64,000 bases of DNA from Methylosinus sp. PW1 (GTDB taxonomy: Bacteria > Pseudomonadota > Alphaproteobacteria > Rhizobiales > Beijerinckiaceae): positions 186,001-250,000 of the forward strand of contig NZ_JQNK01000009.1 in NCBI RefSeq assembly GCF_000745215.1, given 5' to 3'. The position numbers and the translations under genes are program-made. The notes beneath the pieces are model-generated. The model searched no databases. It was not told the DNA's origin and was given only the letters and a program-made list of their open reading frames with translations. Positions 8,593 to 18,363 of this stretch are shown here, piece by piece (the first letter of the stretch is position 1; every line of letters begins with the position of its first letter).

Positions 8593-9744
8593 ATGGCCGT
8601 GCGCAAGCGCGCCGCGACGACGCTCGCGGCAATGCTCAGTCTTTCAGGGCTCGGTTTCGCAGGGCTCGGTTTCGCGGGAGTCGGCGTCGCCGAGCCGCTG
8701 GGGCTTCCCCCAGTGACGATCCCGCAGGACAATCCGCAGACGGCGGACAAGATCGCGCTGGGCAATCGCCTGTTCCACGATCTACGCTTCTCCTCGGACG
8801 GCGCGGTCGCCTGCGCCACCTGCCACAAGGACGATCACGCCTTCACCGACAGTCCGCTGCGCACATCCGAGGGCGTCGGCAAGAAGACCGGGACGCGCAA
8901 CGCCCCGACGGTGATAAACGCCGCCTATTTCACCTCCTTTTTCTGGGACGGCCGCTCGCCCACGCTCGAGGATCAGTCGCAGCATCCCTTCCTCAATCCG
9001 GTCGAGATGGGACTGCCGACGCATGAGCCCATTCTGCTCATCGCGCGGTCCGACCCCTTCTATGTCGAGCTGTTCAAAAAGGCCTTCGGCAAGACCGGCG
9101 ACGGCGTGACGATGGAGGAGGTGAAGAAGGCCATCGCCGCCTATGAGCGCACCATTATTTCCGGCGATTCGCCTTTCGACCGCTGGCGCTTCGGCAATGA
9201 GGAGAATGCGATATCGGAGGCCGCCAAGCGCGGCTTCGAGGTCTTCGTCGGCCAGGGACGCTGCGTCTCCTGCCATGTGATCGAGCAAGATCAGGCGCTG
9301 TTCACCGATAATCGCTTCCACAATATCGGCGTCGGCATCAATCGCGCGCAATTCGAGGTTCCGCGCCTCTCGGCGGAATTTCTGACCGCCAAGGCGAGAG
9401 GCGTCGATGTCGACAAGGCCGTGCTCACCGATCCCAAAACCTCCGAGCTCGGCCGTTTCGCCGTCACCGATCAGTTCGATGTGATCGGCGCCTTCAAGAC
9501 GCCGACCCTGCGCAATGTGGCGGTGACAGCGCCCTATATGCACGACGGCTCGCTGAAGACGCTGAAGGATGTCGTCAAGCACTATAATAATGGCGGACGC
9601 AGCGAGGGCGATCCGGCCCAGGTCAACGACTATCTCTCCGGCGGCATTCGTCCTCTCAATCTCTCCGAGCAGCAGATGGACGATCTCGTCGCCTTCATGG
9701 AAACGCTCACCACGCCGGCCTATTTCGGCGCCAAAACGAGATGA
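8593..9744 (+). CDS. MauG/MbnH-like di-haem protein
   Basis: This 383-residue secreted protein of the di-haem peroxidase superfamily has haem motifs CATCH (74-78) and CVSCH (224-228). Conserved TRNAPTVINAAYFTSFFWDG and LRNVAVTAPYMHDGS are present. The residue 14 after the PY-x-H histidine is Tyr331 (VVKHYNNGG). The same spacing leads to Met298 in the adjacent classical peroxidase. In MauG and MbnH a Tyr at this place ligates one haem and allows a bis-Fe(IV) state used to oxidise Trp or other residues of a partner protein. Oxidative modification of a partner is therefore inferred. Start 8593 has GGGGAGGAAG upstream. It heads an operon with a phosphoesterase, cytochrome c and Cys-rich peptide. 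Confidence 0.85.
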   Translation: MAVRKRAATTLAAMLSLSGLGFAGLGFAGVGVAEPLGLPPVTIPQDNPQTADKIALGNRLFHDLRFSSDGAVACATCHKDDHAFTDSPLRTSEGVGKKTGTRNAPTVINAAYFTSFFWDGRSPTLEDQSQHPFLNPVEMGLPTHEPILLIARSDPFYVELFKKAFGKTGDGVTMEEVKKAIAAYERTIISGDSPFDRWRFGNEENAISEAAKRGFEVFVGQGRCVSCHVIEQDQALFTDNRFHNIGVGINRAQFEVPRLSAEFLTAKARGVDVDKAVLTDPKTSELGRFAVTDQFDVIGAFKTPTLRNVAVTAPYMHDGSLKTLKDVVKHYNNGGRSEGDPAQVNDYLSGGIRPLNLSEQQMDDLVAFMETLTTPAYFGAKTR

Positions 9745-9784
9745 GCGCGCCGCGCCACGCGGTCACGACAAGGGAGCCGAGCAG

Positions 9785-10858
9785 ATGAGCGAATTCATCA
9801 CCAGGCGCAGCGTGCTTGCGGGAGCCGGCGCCGGCGCGGCGCTGACCACTCTGCCGATCAGCATGGTCACGCTCGCCTTCGGCGGCACGCGCGAGGATTT
9901 CACCTTCACCTATATTTCCGACGCGCATATCCAGCAGATCAAAGGCGCGAGCTTCGTGCGCAATTGGGATCAGGGGCTGAAGCGCGCCGTCGCCGAGGCC
10001 AATCTGGTGAAGCCGGAATCGGATTTCGTCATCTTCGGCGGCGATCTCGCCCAGCTCGGCAAGCGCGAGGAGCTGGACCACGGCGCCGAGATTCTCTCCA
10101 AGCTGAAGGGCAAGCTTCACGCCGTCATGGGCGAGCACGACTATTATCTCGATCTCGGCGATTATTGGAGCAAGCTCTACGGCCCGCATTATTACAGCTT
10201 CGACCATAAGGGCGTGCATTTCATCGTGCTGAACTCGATTTTGACCAGCGAGCAATGGACCTTCCATCGCTGGCCATCGGCCGAGCAGCGCATGCTGGAA
10301 ATGGCGGGGCTCGACAATCCCAACGGCTCGCCCTTCATGGTCGGCGACAAGCAGCGCAAATGGCTCGCCAATGATCTCGCCAAGCTGGACAAGAAGACGC
10401 CGATCGTCGTCTTCTCCCATTCGCCGCTGCAGAAAATCTACAAGGGCTGGAATTTCTGGACCGACGACGCCGAGGATGTGCAGGCGCTGCTCGCGCCTTT
10501 CGACAGCGTGAACGTCATCTACGGCCATGTCCATCAGATCCAATATAATCAGATCGGCAACATCAGCTTCAATTCGGTGATGGCCACCGCGTGGCCCTGG
10601 CCCTATCCGCAGAGCTATGCGCAGGCCGAGAGCCATCTGCCCGTGCTCACCATTCCGATGAACCGCGCCGATCCTTTCTTCGAGCGCGACGCCACCGGAT
10701 GGCAGCTGATCGACATAGGCTCGGGCCGCGTCACCGCGCGCTATCAGCTCTGGGACAATGACCAGCGCACCGTCGCCTTCGACCACAAGGCCGGCCATCC
10801 GGTCGATATCGCCTATCAGGAGCCGACGCAGCGCCGTCTGCCGCAGACTCATTATTGA
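9785..10858 (+). CDS. Tat-exported calcineurin-like metallophosphoesterase
   Basis: This 357-residue protein has a twin-arginine signal (TRRSVLAGAGAGAALTTLP), so it is exported folded to the periplasm. Motifs of the binuclear-metal phosphoesterases occur in order: YISDAHIQ, FGGDLAQLG, GEHDYY, VFSHSPL and YGHVHQIQ. The third motif is normally GNHD/E; here Glu replaces the metal-bridging Asn, a variant also seen in some secreted relatives. The substrate is unknown. It follows the MauG-like gene by 40 bp and precedes the cytochrome c gene by 12 bp, so it is almost certainly co-transcribed. An upstream in-frame ATG at 9569 lies inside the previous gene and is rejected. Confidence 0.85.
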   Translation: MSEFITRRSVLAGAGAGAALTTLPISMVTLAFGGTREDFTFTYISDAHIQQIKGASFVRNWDQGLKRAVAEANLVKPESDFVIFGGDLAQLGKREELDHGAEILSKLKGKLHAVMGEHDYYLDLGDYWSKLYGPHYYSFDHKGVHFIVLNSILTSEQWTFHRWPSAEQRMLEMAGLDNPNGSPFMVGDKQRKWLANDLAKLDKKTPIVVFSHSPLQKIYKGWNFWTDDAEDVQALLAPFDSVNVIYGHVHQIQYNQIGNISFNSVMATAWPWPYPQSYAQAESHLPVLTIPMNRADPFFERDATGWQLIDIGSGRVTARYQLWDNDQRTVAFDHKAGHPVDIAYQEPTQRRLPQTHY

Positions 10859-10870
10859 TCGGAGTTCGCC

Positions 10871-11272
10871 ATGCTTCGCTCGACCTTGCTCCTCGCATTC
10901 AGTCTCGCCGCCTTCGGCGGGACGACGGCGCGCGCCGATGAATTCACCAAGACCGACGTCGAGCGCTATCAAAAAGAGTTCGAGCAGGTGGCCGCCAAGG
11001 GCCGCGAATTATGGACGAGCGGCGCGCTCGGGACCAATGGCGTCGCCTGCGCGCAATGCCACCCCAACGCCGCCAACACGCACCCCGAGACCTACCCCAA
11101 GTTCCAGAAGCAGCTCGGCAAGGTCGCGCAGCTTTTCGAAATGGCGAATTGGTGCATTCGCAATCCGTTGCAAGGCGCCAATCTCGCGCCCGACGATCCG
11201 CGCATGACGGCGCTCGTCTCCTACATCACTTTCGAGCGGCGCGGCGTGAAGCTCGCGCCCGGCCAGCACTAG
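10871..11272 (+). CDS. Small periplasmic mono-haem cytochrome c
   Basis: This 133-residue precursor has a signal peptide ending ARA. One haem motif, CAQCH, is followed by NAANTHPETYPKFQKQLGK and NWCIRNPLQGANLAPDDPRM. The Met in the last stretch could be the distal haem ligand. The pattern resembles cytochromes that accompany SoxX-like or peroxidase systems. An electron donor or acceptor role for the MauG-like protein two genes upstream is inferred from the tight operon (12 and 10 bp spacings). A free Cys in NWCIR is unusual for this class. Confidence 0.8.
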   Translation: MLRSTLLLAFSLAAFGGTTARADEFTKTDVERYQKEFEQVAAKGRELWTSGALGTNGVACAQCHPNAANTHPETYPKFQKQLGKVAQLFEMANWCIRNPLQGANLAPDDPRMTALVSYITFERRGVKLAPGQH

Positions 11273-11282
11273 GAAATTCGCC

Positions 11283-11540
11283 ATGCGAAAAAGCTTTGCT
11301 CTCGCCCTGCCCGCTCTGCTGATGGCCGGCTCCGCCTGGGCCGCCGCGAGCGACCAGCCCGGCGCCGATGCGCAGAATTTGGCAGGCGCCACCCCGGCTC
11401 AAGCGACGGCCGCGCCCTCCCCTTGCGCGGGCTGCGCCGGTCACGATTGCGCCAATTGTCCGCTGGCCCTGGCCGCAGCCGCGCAGGCGACGACCGGACC
11501 GGCGCAACCGCCGGCCCCGATCCGCTGCAAAGTCGACTGA
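11283..11540 (+). CDS. Small secreted Cys-rich peptide
   Basis: This 85-residue precursor has a clear signal peptide (residues 1-20, MRKSFALALPALLMAGSAWA). The mature part is about 65 residues, rich in Ala/Pro/Gln and apparently disordered except for PCAGCAGHDCANCP (residues 47-60), with Cys at 48, 51, 56 and 59 and His54. A fifth Cys is near the C-terminus (IRCKVD). The CxxCxxxxCxxC arrangement could bind Cu, Zn or Fe-S or form disulfides; it is not a haem motif. It is the last gene of the di-haem operon, 10 bp after the cytochrome c gene. I recognise no family. It could be the substrate or metal carrier of the system. Confidence 0.7.
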   Translation: MRKSFALALPALLMAGSAWAAASDQPGADAQNLAGATPAQATAAPSPCAGCAGHDCANCPLALAAAAQATTGPAQPPAPIRCKVD

Positions 11541-11545
11541 GGCGG

Positions 11546-11821
11546 CTATTCGGACGGCGCCGCCGCCATTGCCGCCGCGGCGACGAGGGGAATGCCGAAA
11601 AAGCTCTCCTCATCCGAGCCGGCGGCCTTGTGCAGCTCGAACGCGTCGGTCCACACGGCCCGCTCCGTGTCATCGGCCGGGCGGTAGGTGCATTTGGCTT
11701 CGGCATTGCCGGCCTGGAGCCATTTCCTGCTATTGCGCACGAAGCGGTCGAGCGCTTTTTGATCGGTCGGGCGAATAACGCATCTGGGGACGCCATCGAC
11801 CAGGACGACTTGCGGCAGCAT
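11546..11821 (-). CDS. Hypothetical protein, 91 residues
   Basis: The start MLPQVVLVDGVPRCVIRPTD at 11821 has GGAGAT upstream. A longer frame to 11914 has no ribosome site and looks non-coding. The protein has no signal peptide or membrane helix; it contains two Cys (PRCVIRP and AKCTYRP), the stretch WTDAFELHKAAGSDEESFFG, and an Ala-rich tail. It is convergent with the Cys-rich peptide gene, 5 bp apart. I do not recognise a family. Codon use fits the genome. Confidence 0.5.
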   Translation of the reverse strand: MLPQVVLVDGVPRCVIRPTDQKALDRFVRNSRKWLQAGNAEAKCTYRPADDTERAVWTDAFELHKAAGSDEESFFGIPLVAAAAMAAAPSE

Positions 11822-11946
11822 GTCCGATCTCCGACAAAGGGCCGGGTTCCCGTTGAAAGGACCAGGACCCGCGTGATTGCTTGTCTCAGAATTAGATAGC
11901 AATCGACATGCCATGCCCCGGCCGGCTCAGCCCAGACGCGTCCGGC

Positions 11947-12330
11947 TCAGCCGATGAAATCCTGCACCACATCGCCCAGAATACGGTTCACATCATCTAT
12001 GGTGGAGACGTCGTAGCGCGTCGTCTTCTCGCCGGTGGCCTCGTCGTCGCGCTCGAATTTCGGATGGCCGAAGCGGATCGAGCTTCCCTCGATCTCGAAG
12101 GGCAGCGGCAGCGGCTCCTTCAGCGGGCGCGAGACGAAGAGCAGGCCCATCACCTTCTGCTCGACGGCGCTCGCCTTCAGCGCCAGCTCGACGCCGAATT
12201 TCGGCCCGATATCCTTTTTGATCGATTCATCGAGGAAGGCGACCCAGCGGAAGAAGCTGTCGAAATTGCGCCGCGCGGCGGCGAGCACCTGTTCTTCCGC
12301 CTTGGCGAGGCTCGCGCTCGGATCGCTCAT
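11947..12330 (-). CDS. Hypothetical cytosolic protein, 127 residues
   Basis: This protein begins MSDPSASLAKAEEQVLAAAR and has a mixed helical/strand pattern (FDSFFRWVAFLDESIKKDIG, then VMGLLFVSRPLKEPLPLPFE). It has no signal peptide, helix pair or known motif. It lies downstream of panE on the same strand (67 bp) and may belong to the guaB-panE transcript. Codon use is normal for the genome. Function unknown. Confidence 0.6.
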   Translation of the reverse strand: MSDPSASLAKAEEQVLAAARRNFDSFFRWVAFLDESIKKDIGPKFGVELALKASAVEQKVMGLLFVSRPLKEPLPLPFEIEGSSIRFGHPKFERDDEATGEKTTRYDVSTIDDVNRILGDVVQDFIG

Positions 12331-12397
12331 TGTCTCAAATCCCCGGTCTGCGGCGCCTTTCGCCGAAGAGACCGAGATTTACGCGAAATTTGTGCCG

Positions 12398-13324
12398 TCA
12401 GCCGGCGGACGCTCGGCTCGCCTCATAGGCGCGCACATTGGTCGCGGCGATCTCCAGCACCGGGGCCGCGACGCCGGCGCGCTGCGCTCGCGCCAGCATG
12501 TCGCCGAGAATATGCTCGCCCTCGGTCGGGCCGCCCCGCTCCATGTCTCGCAGCATGGAGGCTTTGAGCGGCGAGCCCGGCCGCGTCAGCTCGGCGCGGA
12601 AATCGGCGAATTTCTCCGGCGCCGGCGCATGGCCCTCGGCGCGCGCGATATCTTCGCATTCGGCGAGCAGGCGCAGGATCAGCGTTTCGCCGGCGGGCGT
12701 CGCCAGCACGGTCCCGACGCTGGCGCGCATGAGCGTGGTAATTCCGGCGAGCGTCGCCAGAAACACGAATTTGTCCCACAGCTCCTGTTCTATCTCGCCG
12801 GAGAGCCGCGCATCGACCGGCGTCCGCGCGAAAAAGTCGCGCAACGCCTCGAGGCGGGCGTCGGCGCCGCCGTCGCGGGCGCCGAAATCCACGCGGTTCA
12901 GCACGCCGAAATGCCGCACGATTCCATCGCCGCCGAGCGTCGCGCTGATGCGCGCCACGCCGCCGAAGACGGTCGCCCGCGAAAAGCGCGCGGCGATGCG
13001 ATCGAGATGGACGAGCCCGTTGAGCAGCGGCAGCACGCCCGTCTGCGGTCCGACGGCGCCGGCGATCGTCTCCAGCGCATCGTCGAGATCATAGGCCTTG
13101 CAGGAGAGGATCACCAGATCGAAAGGCGCGAGCGTCTTTGGATCACAGACCGTTCTGACATCGAGCCGTGCGCCGCCGAGCGCGCTCTCGATCCGCAGCC
13201 CGTGCTCGGCGAGGAGCCGCGCCCGCGCCTCGCGCACGAAAAAAGTCACATCCGCGCCCGCCTCGACGAGCCGTCCGCCATAATAGCCGCCGACGGCTCC
13301 CGCGCCGAGGACGAGCGCACGCAT
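12398..13324 (-). CDS. panE: 2-dehydropantoate 2-reductase family (ketopantoate reductase)
   Basis: This 308-residue NADPH-dependent oxidoreductase would reduce ketopantoate to pantoate for coenzyme A synthesis. The N-terminal nucleotide-binding loop GAGAVGGYYGG (residues 7-17) is intact. LSCKAYDLDDAL carries the conserved catalytic-region Lys. The C-terminal helical domain (ELWDKFVFLATLAGITTLMR; residues 190-300) is of the ApbA/PanE type. Several family members act on other 2-oxo acids, so the pathway is likely rather than certain. It starts 1 bp after the guaB stop, indicating translational coupling. Confidence 0.85.
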   Translation of the reverse strand: MRALVLGAGAVGGYYGGRLVEAGADVTFFVREARARLLAEHGLRIESALGGARLDVRTVCDPKTLAPFDLVILSCKAYDLDDALETIAGAVGPQTGVLPLLNGLVHLDRIAARFSRATVFGGVARISATLGGDGIVRHFGVLNRVDFGARDGGADARLEALRDFFARTPVDARLSGEIEQELWDKFVFLATLAGITTLMRASVGTVLATPAGETLILRLLAECEDIARAEGHAPAPEKFADFRAELTRPGSPLKASMLRDMERGGPTEGEHILGDMLARAQRAGVAAPVLEIAATNVRAYEASRASAG

Positions 13325-13325
13325 G

Positions 13326-14969
<1,644 letters not shown>

Positions 14970-14997
14970 CTATCCAGGCCGCCCGCGGACGGGAAAG

Positions 14998-16806
14998 TCA
15001 GGCCATCTCCAGCGCCGCCGCTTCCGCGCCCGTGTCGAATTGCAGCCGCGCCAGCCGCGCATAGAGGCCGCCCGCGGCGACGAGGCTCGCATGCGTCCCC
15101 TGCTCCACGATGCGGCCTTCGCTCATCACCAGAATGCGGGTGGCCTCGAGCACTGTGGCCAGCCGATGGGCGATGACGAGCGTGGTGCGGCCGCGCATCA
15201 CGTCATGCAGCGCCTCTTTCACCAATGCCTCATTCTCGGCGTCGAGCGCCGAAGTCGCCTCGTCGAGCAGCAGGATCGGCGCATCGGCGAGAATGGCGCG
15301 CGCTATGGCGAGGCGCTGGCGCTGGCCGCCGGAGAGCGTGACGCCGCGCTCGCCGATCTCCGTGTCATAGCCCTCCGGCAGCGCCTCGATGAATTGCGCC
15401 GCCTGCGCACGCTTTGCCGCCTCGATGATCGCGCTGCGCGAGACGCCCTCGCGGCCATAGGCGATGTTCTCGGCGACGCTCATGCCGAAGACGATCGGGT
15501 CCTGCGGCGCGAGCGCGATGGCGCTGCGCAGCTCGATCGGATCGAGCGCGCGAAGATCGACGCCATCGATCGTGATCGCCCCCCGCGACACATCATAGAA
15601 GCGCTCGAGCAGCTGAAACACGGTCGATTTGCCGGCGCCGGATGGGCCGACGATGGCGATGCGCTCGCCCGGCGCGACGGAAAAGCTCAGCCCATCCAAG
15701 GCCGCCCGTCCAGAGCCCGCAGGATAAGAGAAGCCGACATCATCGAAGGCGATGCCGCCGCGAACGGGCTTCGGCAGATGGACAGGAACGGAAGGCGCGG
15801 CGACGGCGGGCGCTATCGCGAGAATCTCGCCGATGCGGCCGGCGGCGCCCGCCGCGGCGGACACCTCGCTCCAGACCTGCGACAATTCTCCGAGCGAGCT
15901 CGCCGCCAGCACCGCGTAGAGCACGAATTGAGAGAGAACGCCCGTGGTGATGCGGCCGGCCAGCACATCCTGCGCGCCCAGCCACAACATTGCGACGACG
16001 CTGCCGAAGGCCAGGAAGATCGTCACCGAGGTGACGATTGCGCGTGTCTGCGTGGCGTCGCGCGCGGCCGTATAGGCGCCCTCAGCGGCGGCGCCGAATC
16101 GCTCGGCCGCCACTTGCTGCGCATTGCAGGCCTGCATGGTGCGGACCGCCGCGAGATTTTCCGTGGCGTAGGCGCTGGCCGCGGCCAGCCGGTCCTGCGC
16201 ATGGCGCGAGCGCCGTCGCATCACCCGCCCGGAGGCGATGAGCGGCAGCACGATGCAGGGAATGGCCGCCAGCGCTACGCCGGTGAGCTTCGGGCTCGTC
16301 AGCACCATCATCACGATTGCGCCGGCGAACATGAAGAGATTGCGCAAGGCGATCGACACGGAGGAGCCGAACACGGATTTGAGCTGCGTCGTGTCGGCGG
16401 TGAGGCGAGAGGTCAGCTCGCCGGTCTTGGTCCGGTCGTAGAAGCCGGCGTCGAGCGATGTGAGATGGCGAAAGAAATCGTCGCGCAGATCGGCGACGAT
16501 TCGCTCGCCGAGCGTCATCACCAGATAATAGCGCGTGCCCGAAGCGAGCGCGAGAATCGCGACGACGCCCACCATCGCGCCGAAATAGGCGTTCACGGCG
16601 GAAGGGTCATCGGAGGAAAACCCGTGATCGATCATGCCGCGCACGGCGAGCGGCAGAGTGAGCGTGGAGACCGCCGCCACGCCGAGAGCGATCAGCGCGA
16701 GCGCGATTCGACCCTTGTAGCGATAGGCATAGGGAAAAAGCGGCTTCAGCGCGTCGAAGGCGCGCAGCCGGGAGCGAAAGTCGCGTGAAGGAGATTCGGC
16801 TGTCAT
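14998..16806 (-). CDS. ABC exporter, fused membrane and ATPase domains (MsbA/LmrA type)
   Basis: This 602-residue half-transporter has six membrane helices (residues 25-325) and a C-terminal nucleotide-binding domain. That domain has Walker A GPSGAGKST, signature LSGGQRQRLAIARA, Walker B ILLLDEATSALD and the H-loop IAHRLATV. It would work as a homodimer exporting lipids or other hydrophobic compounds. It is most like the multidrug/lipid exporters often annotated as MsbA-like in alphaproteobacteria. The neighbours, guaB downstream and a small membrane peptide divergent, give no substrate hint. Confidence 0.88.
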   Translation of the reverse strand: MTAESPSRDFRSRLRAFDALKPLFPYAYRYKGRIALALIALGVAAVSTLTLPLAVRGMIDHGFSSDDPSAVNAYFGAMVGVVAILALASGTRYYLVMTLGERIVADLRDDFFRHLTSLDAGFYDRTKTGELTSRLTADTTQLKSVFGSSVSIALRNLFMFAGAIVMMVLTSPKLTGVALAAIPCIVLPLIASGRVMRRRSRHAQDRLAAASAYATENLAAVRTMQACNAQQVAAERFGAAAEGAYTAARDATQTRAIVTSVTIFLAFGSVVAMLWLGAQDVLAGRITTGVLSQFVLYAVLAASSLGELSQVWSEVSAAAGAAGRIGEILAIAPAVAAPSVPVHLPKPVRGGIAFDDVGFSYPAGSGRAALDGLSFSVAPGERIAIVGPSGAGKSTVFQLLERFYDVSRGAITIDGVDLRALDPIELRSAIALAPQDPIVFGMSVAENIAYGREGVSRSAIIEAAKRAQAAQFIEALPEGYDTEIGERGVTLSGGQRQRLAIARAILADAPILLLDEATSALDAENEALVKEALHDVMRGRTTLVIAHRLATVLEATRILVMSEGRIVEQGTHASLVAAGGLYARLARLQFDTGAEAAALEMA

Positions 16807-17101
16807 GCGGGCGGATATAAGCGCGCGAGCGAGGACATTCCAAGCCGCATCGCGTCGCTACGCCATTTTTCGAGATTTTGACTGTATCCGAAGGCCCCGC
16901 GCCAAGCGCTTGATTTGCCTCGAGGAGAGAAAAAAGGCCGCAAAAACTGGAAATGCGCGCTCCGAGCGCGCTGGACAGTCGACAAGGTTATGTTAGGCTG
17001 ACCATCGTCGAAAAGACAGCCCCGCAGAGAGGGGCAAGAGCGTACCCGCCACCGCTCGAACGATAAGGCGGGACGTTCTGGAAACCAGAGGAGTGACATC
17101 G

Positions 17102-17272
17102 ATGGCTGAAAAAGACTTCGAGCTCAACACCACCGTCTACATCTTCGCGGGCGTCGGCGCCCTTCTGCTCGGCGGCCTCGGCGCTGCTGGCCTCGGCGGC
17201 GTCGCAAACACGCTTTCCGCTGCCGTCGTCGGCGCCCTCGCGGGCGGCATTCTCGGCTTCTATTTCAAATAA
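17102..17272 (+). CDS. Small Gly-rich membrane peptide, 56 residues
   Basis: The sequence reads MAEKDFELNTTVYIFAGVGA and continues with a Gly/Ala-rich hydrophobic stretch to the C-terminus GFYFK. One or two short helices with GxxxG-like packing are likely (residues 12-30 and 37-54). Evidence that it is real: AGAGGAG at good spacing before the ATG, a long leader (about 295 bp from the divergent ABC gene) with small hairpins, its own terminator at 17357-17396, and good codon use. I recognise no family. It could be an inner-membrane stress or assembly peptide. Confidence 0.7.
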   Translation: MAEKDFELNTTVYIFAGVGALLLGGLGAAGLGGVANTLSAAVVGALAGGILGFYFK

Positions 17273-17356
17273 GCCCAACCGATCGACTTATCCCCCTGAT
17301 CGGACGCAGAAAGCCGGGAGTCTCTGTCCGCGAGTTCCCAGACCAATCGTCCAAAC

Positions 17357-17396
17357 GTAACGCCGGTGACCGCCAGTCGCTGGCGTTACTTTTTTT
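17357..17396 (+). terminator. Rho-independent terminator after the 56-residue peptide gene
   Basis: GTAACGCC (17357-17364) pairs with GGCGTTAC (17382-17389), and a run of seven T follows (17390-17396). The loop holds a second small stem. It lies 84 bp after the small-peptide stop codon and shows that the unit is a short independent transcript. Confidence 0.85.
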
Positions 17397-17502
17397 GGTC
17401 TCTCCTCCAGAACGCTCATCCGCGAGCCGACTGGGGCTGAACCTGTCGGCACATAATCACAGGGCGCCGCCTGCGGTAAATGCGCCAGATTGTCGCGCCC
17501 CC

Positions 17503-18219
17503 TCAATCGTCGAAATCGAGGTTCTTCATCCGGCCGAAGACGCGATCGGCGTCGAAATGATCTTCTTCCTCGACGGGCGGCGCGGGCGGGCGCTTGCCGA
17601 ACACGTCCTCGGTCGTCGTCGGCTCGTGATGGGGCGCGGTCGTGATCTCGGCCGGCTGCAGCGTCTGGCCCTGCTCCTCGAGCGCGGCGGGACGATCCTT
17701 GGCGGCGCGATTGACCTCGAAATCGAGATCGATCTGCGAGCACAGGCCCAAAGTCACAGGATCCATCGGCGCGAGCGCCGCGGAATTCCAATGGGTGCGC
17801 TCGCGCACCGCCTTCAGCGTGCTCTTGGTGGTGCCGACGAGGCGCATGACCTGCGCGTCCTTCAGCTCGGGATGGTTGCGCACCAGCCAGAGAATGGCGT
17901 TGGGCCGATCCTGGCGGCGCGACAGCGGCGTGTAGCGCGGCCCGCGCTGGCGCTTGACCTCCGGCACCTTGACCTTTGAGACGGACAGCGACAGCCGATG
18001 GGCCGGGTCGCGCTCGCCGCGGCCGATCTCCTCGCGAGTGAGCTGGCCGGAGGTGATGGGATCGAGCCCGCGAATGCCGGCCGCGACCTCGCCATCGGCT
18101 ATGCCCTTCACCTCGAGCGGGTGCAGCTTGCAGAAATCGGCGATCTGGTCGAAGGCGAGCGACGTGTTCTCGACGAGCCAGACGGCGGTCGCCTTGGGCA
18201 TGAGCGGAGCGGTGCTCAT
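17503..18219 (-). CDS. TrcR/DUF1013 family cell-cycle transcriptional regulator
   Basis: This 238-residue protein starts MSTAPLMPKATAVWLVENTS, typical of the alphaproteobacterial DUF1013 family, whose members are named cell cycle transcriptional regulator TrcR. The core (residues 1-160) includes LAFDQIADFCKLHPLEVKGI and LVRNHPELKDAQVMRLVGTT, a helix-turn-helix-like segment. The C-terminal 70 residues are acidic, Pro-rich and probably disordered. Single gene, well separated from its neighbours. Confidence 0.85.
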   Translation of the reverse strand: MSTAPLMPKATAVWLVENTSLAFDQIADFCKLHPLEVKGIADGEVAAGIRGLDPITSGQLTREEIGRGERDPAHRLSLSVSKVKVPEVKRQRGPRYTPLSRRQDRPNAILWLVRNHPELKDAQVMRLVGTTKSTLKAVRERTHWNSAALAPMDPVTLGLCSQIDLDFEVNRAAKDRPAALEEQGQTLQPAEITTAPHHEPTTTEDVFGKRPPAPPVEEEDHFDADRVFGRMKNLDFDD

Positions 18220-18363
18220 CGATCGATTCTCCTTAAGATGCGCGAGATAAGCCGATCCCGCGCCGCGGGGCCGAAGCCGCGATTTTTACGGATTACCATG
18301 CGGGGGATGACCTCCATATAGACTGGCCGCCGGCGAAGCGCAATCGCCGATGCCGGCCTCGCG

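Noticed and set aside
16807..17101. TGGACA-N16-TAGGCT as promoter of the 56-residue peptide
   Set aside because: The match to sigma-70 boxes is weak; the leader certainly contains a promoter but its place is not clear.
18262..18290. Hairpin CGCGG...CCGCG followed by ATTTTT on the plus strand
   Set aside because: No plus-strand gene ends nearby, so a terminator role cannot be supported.
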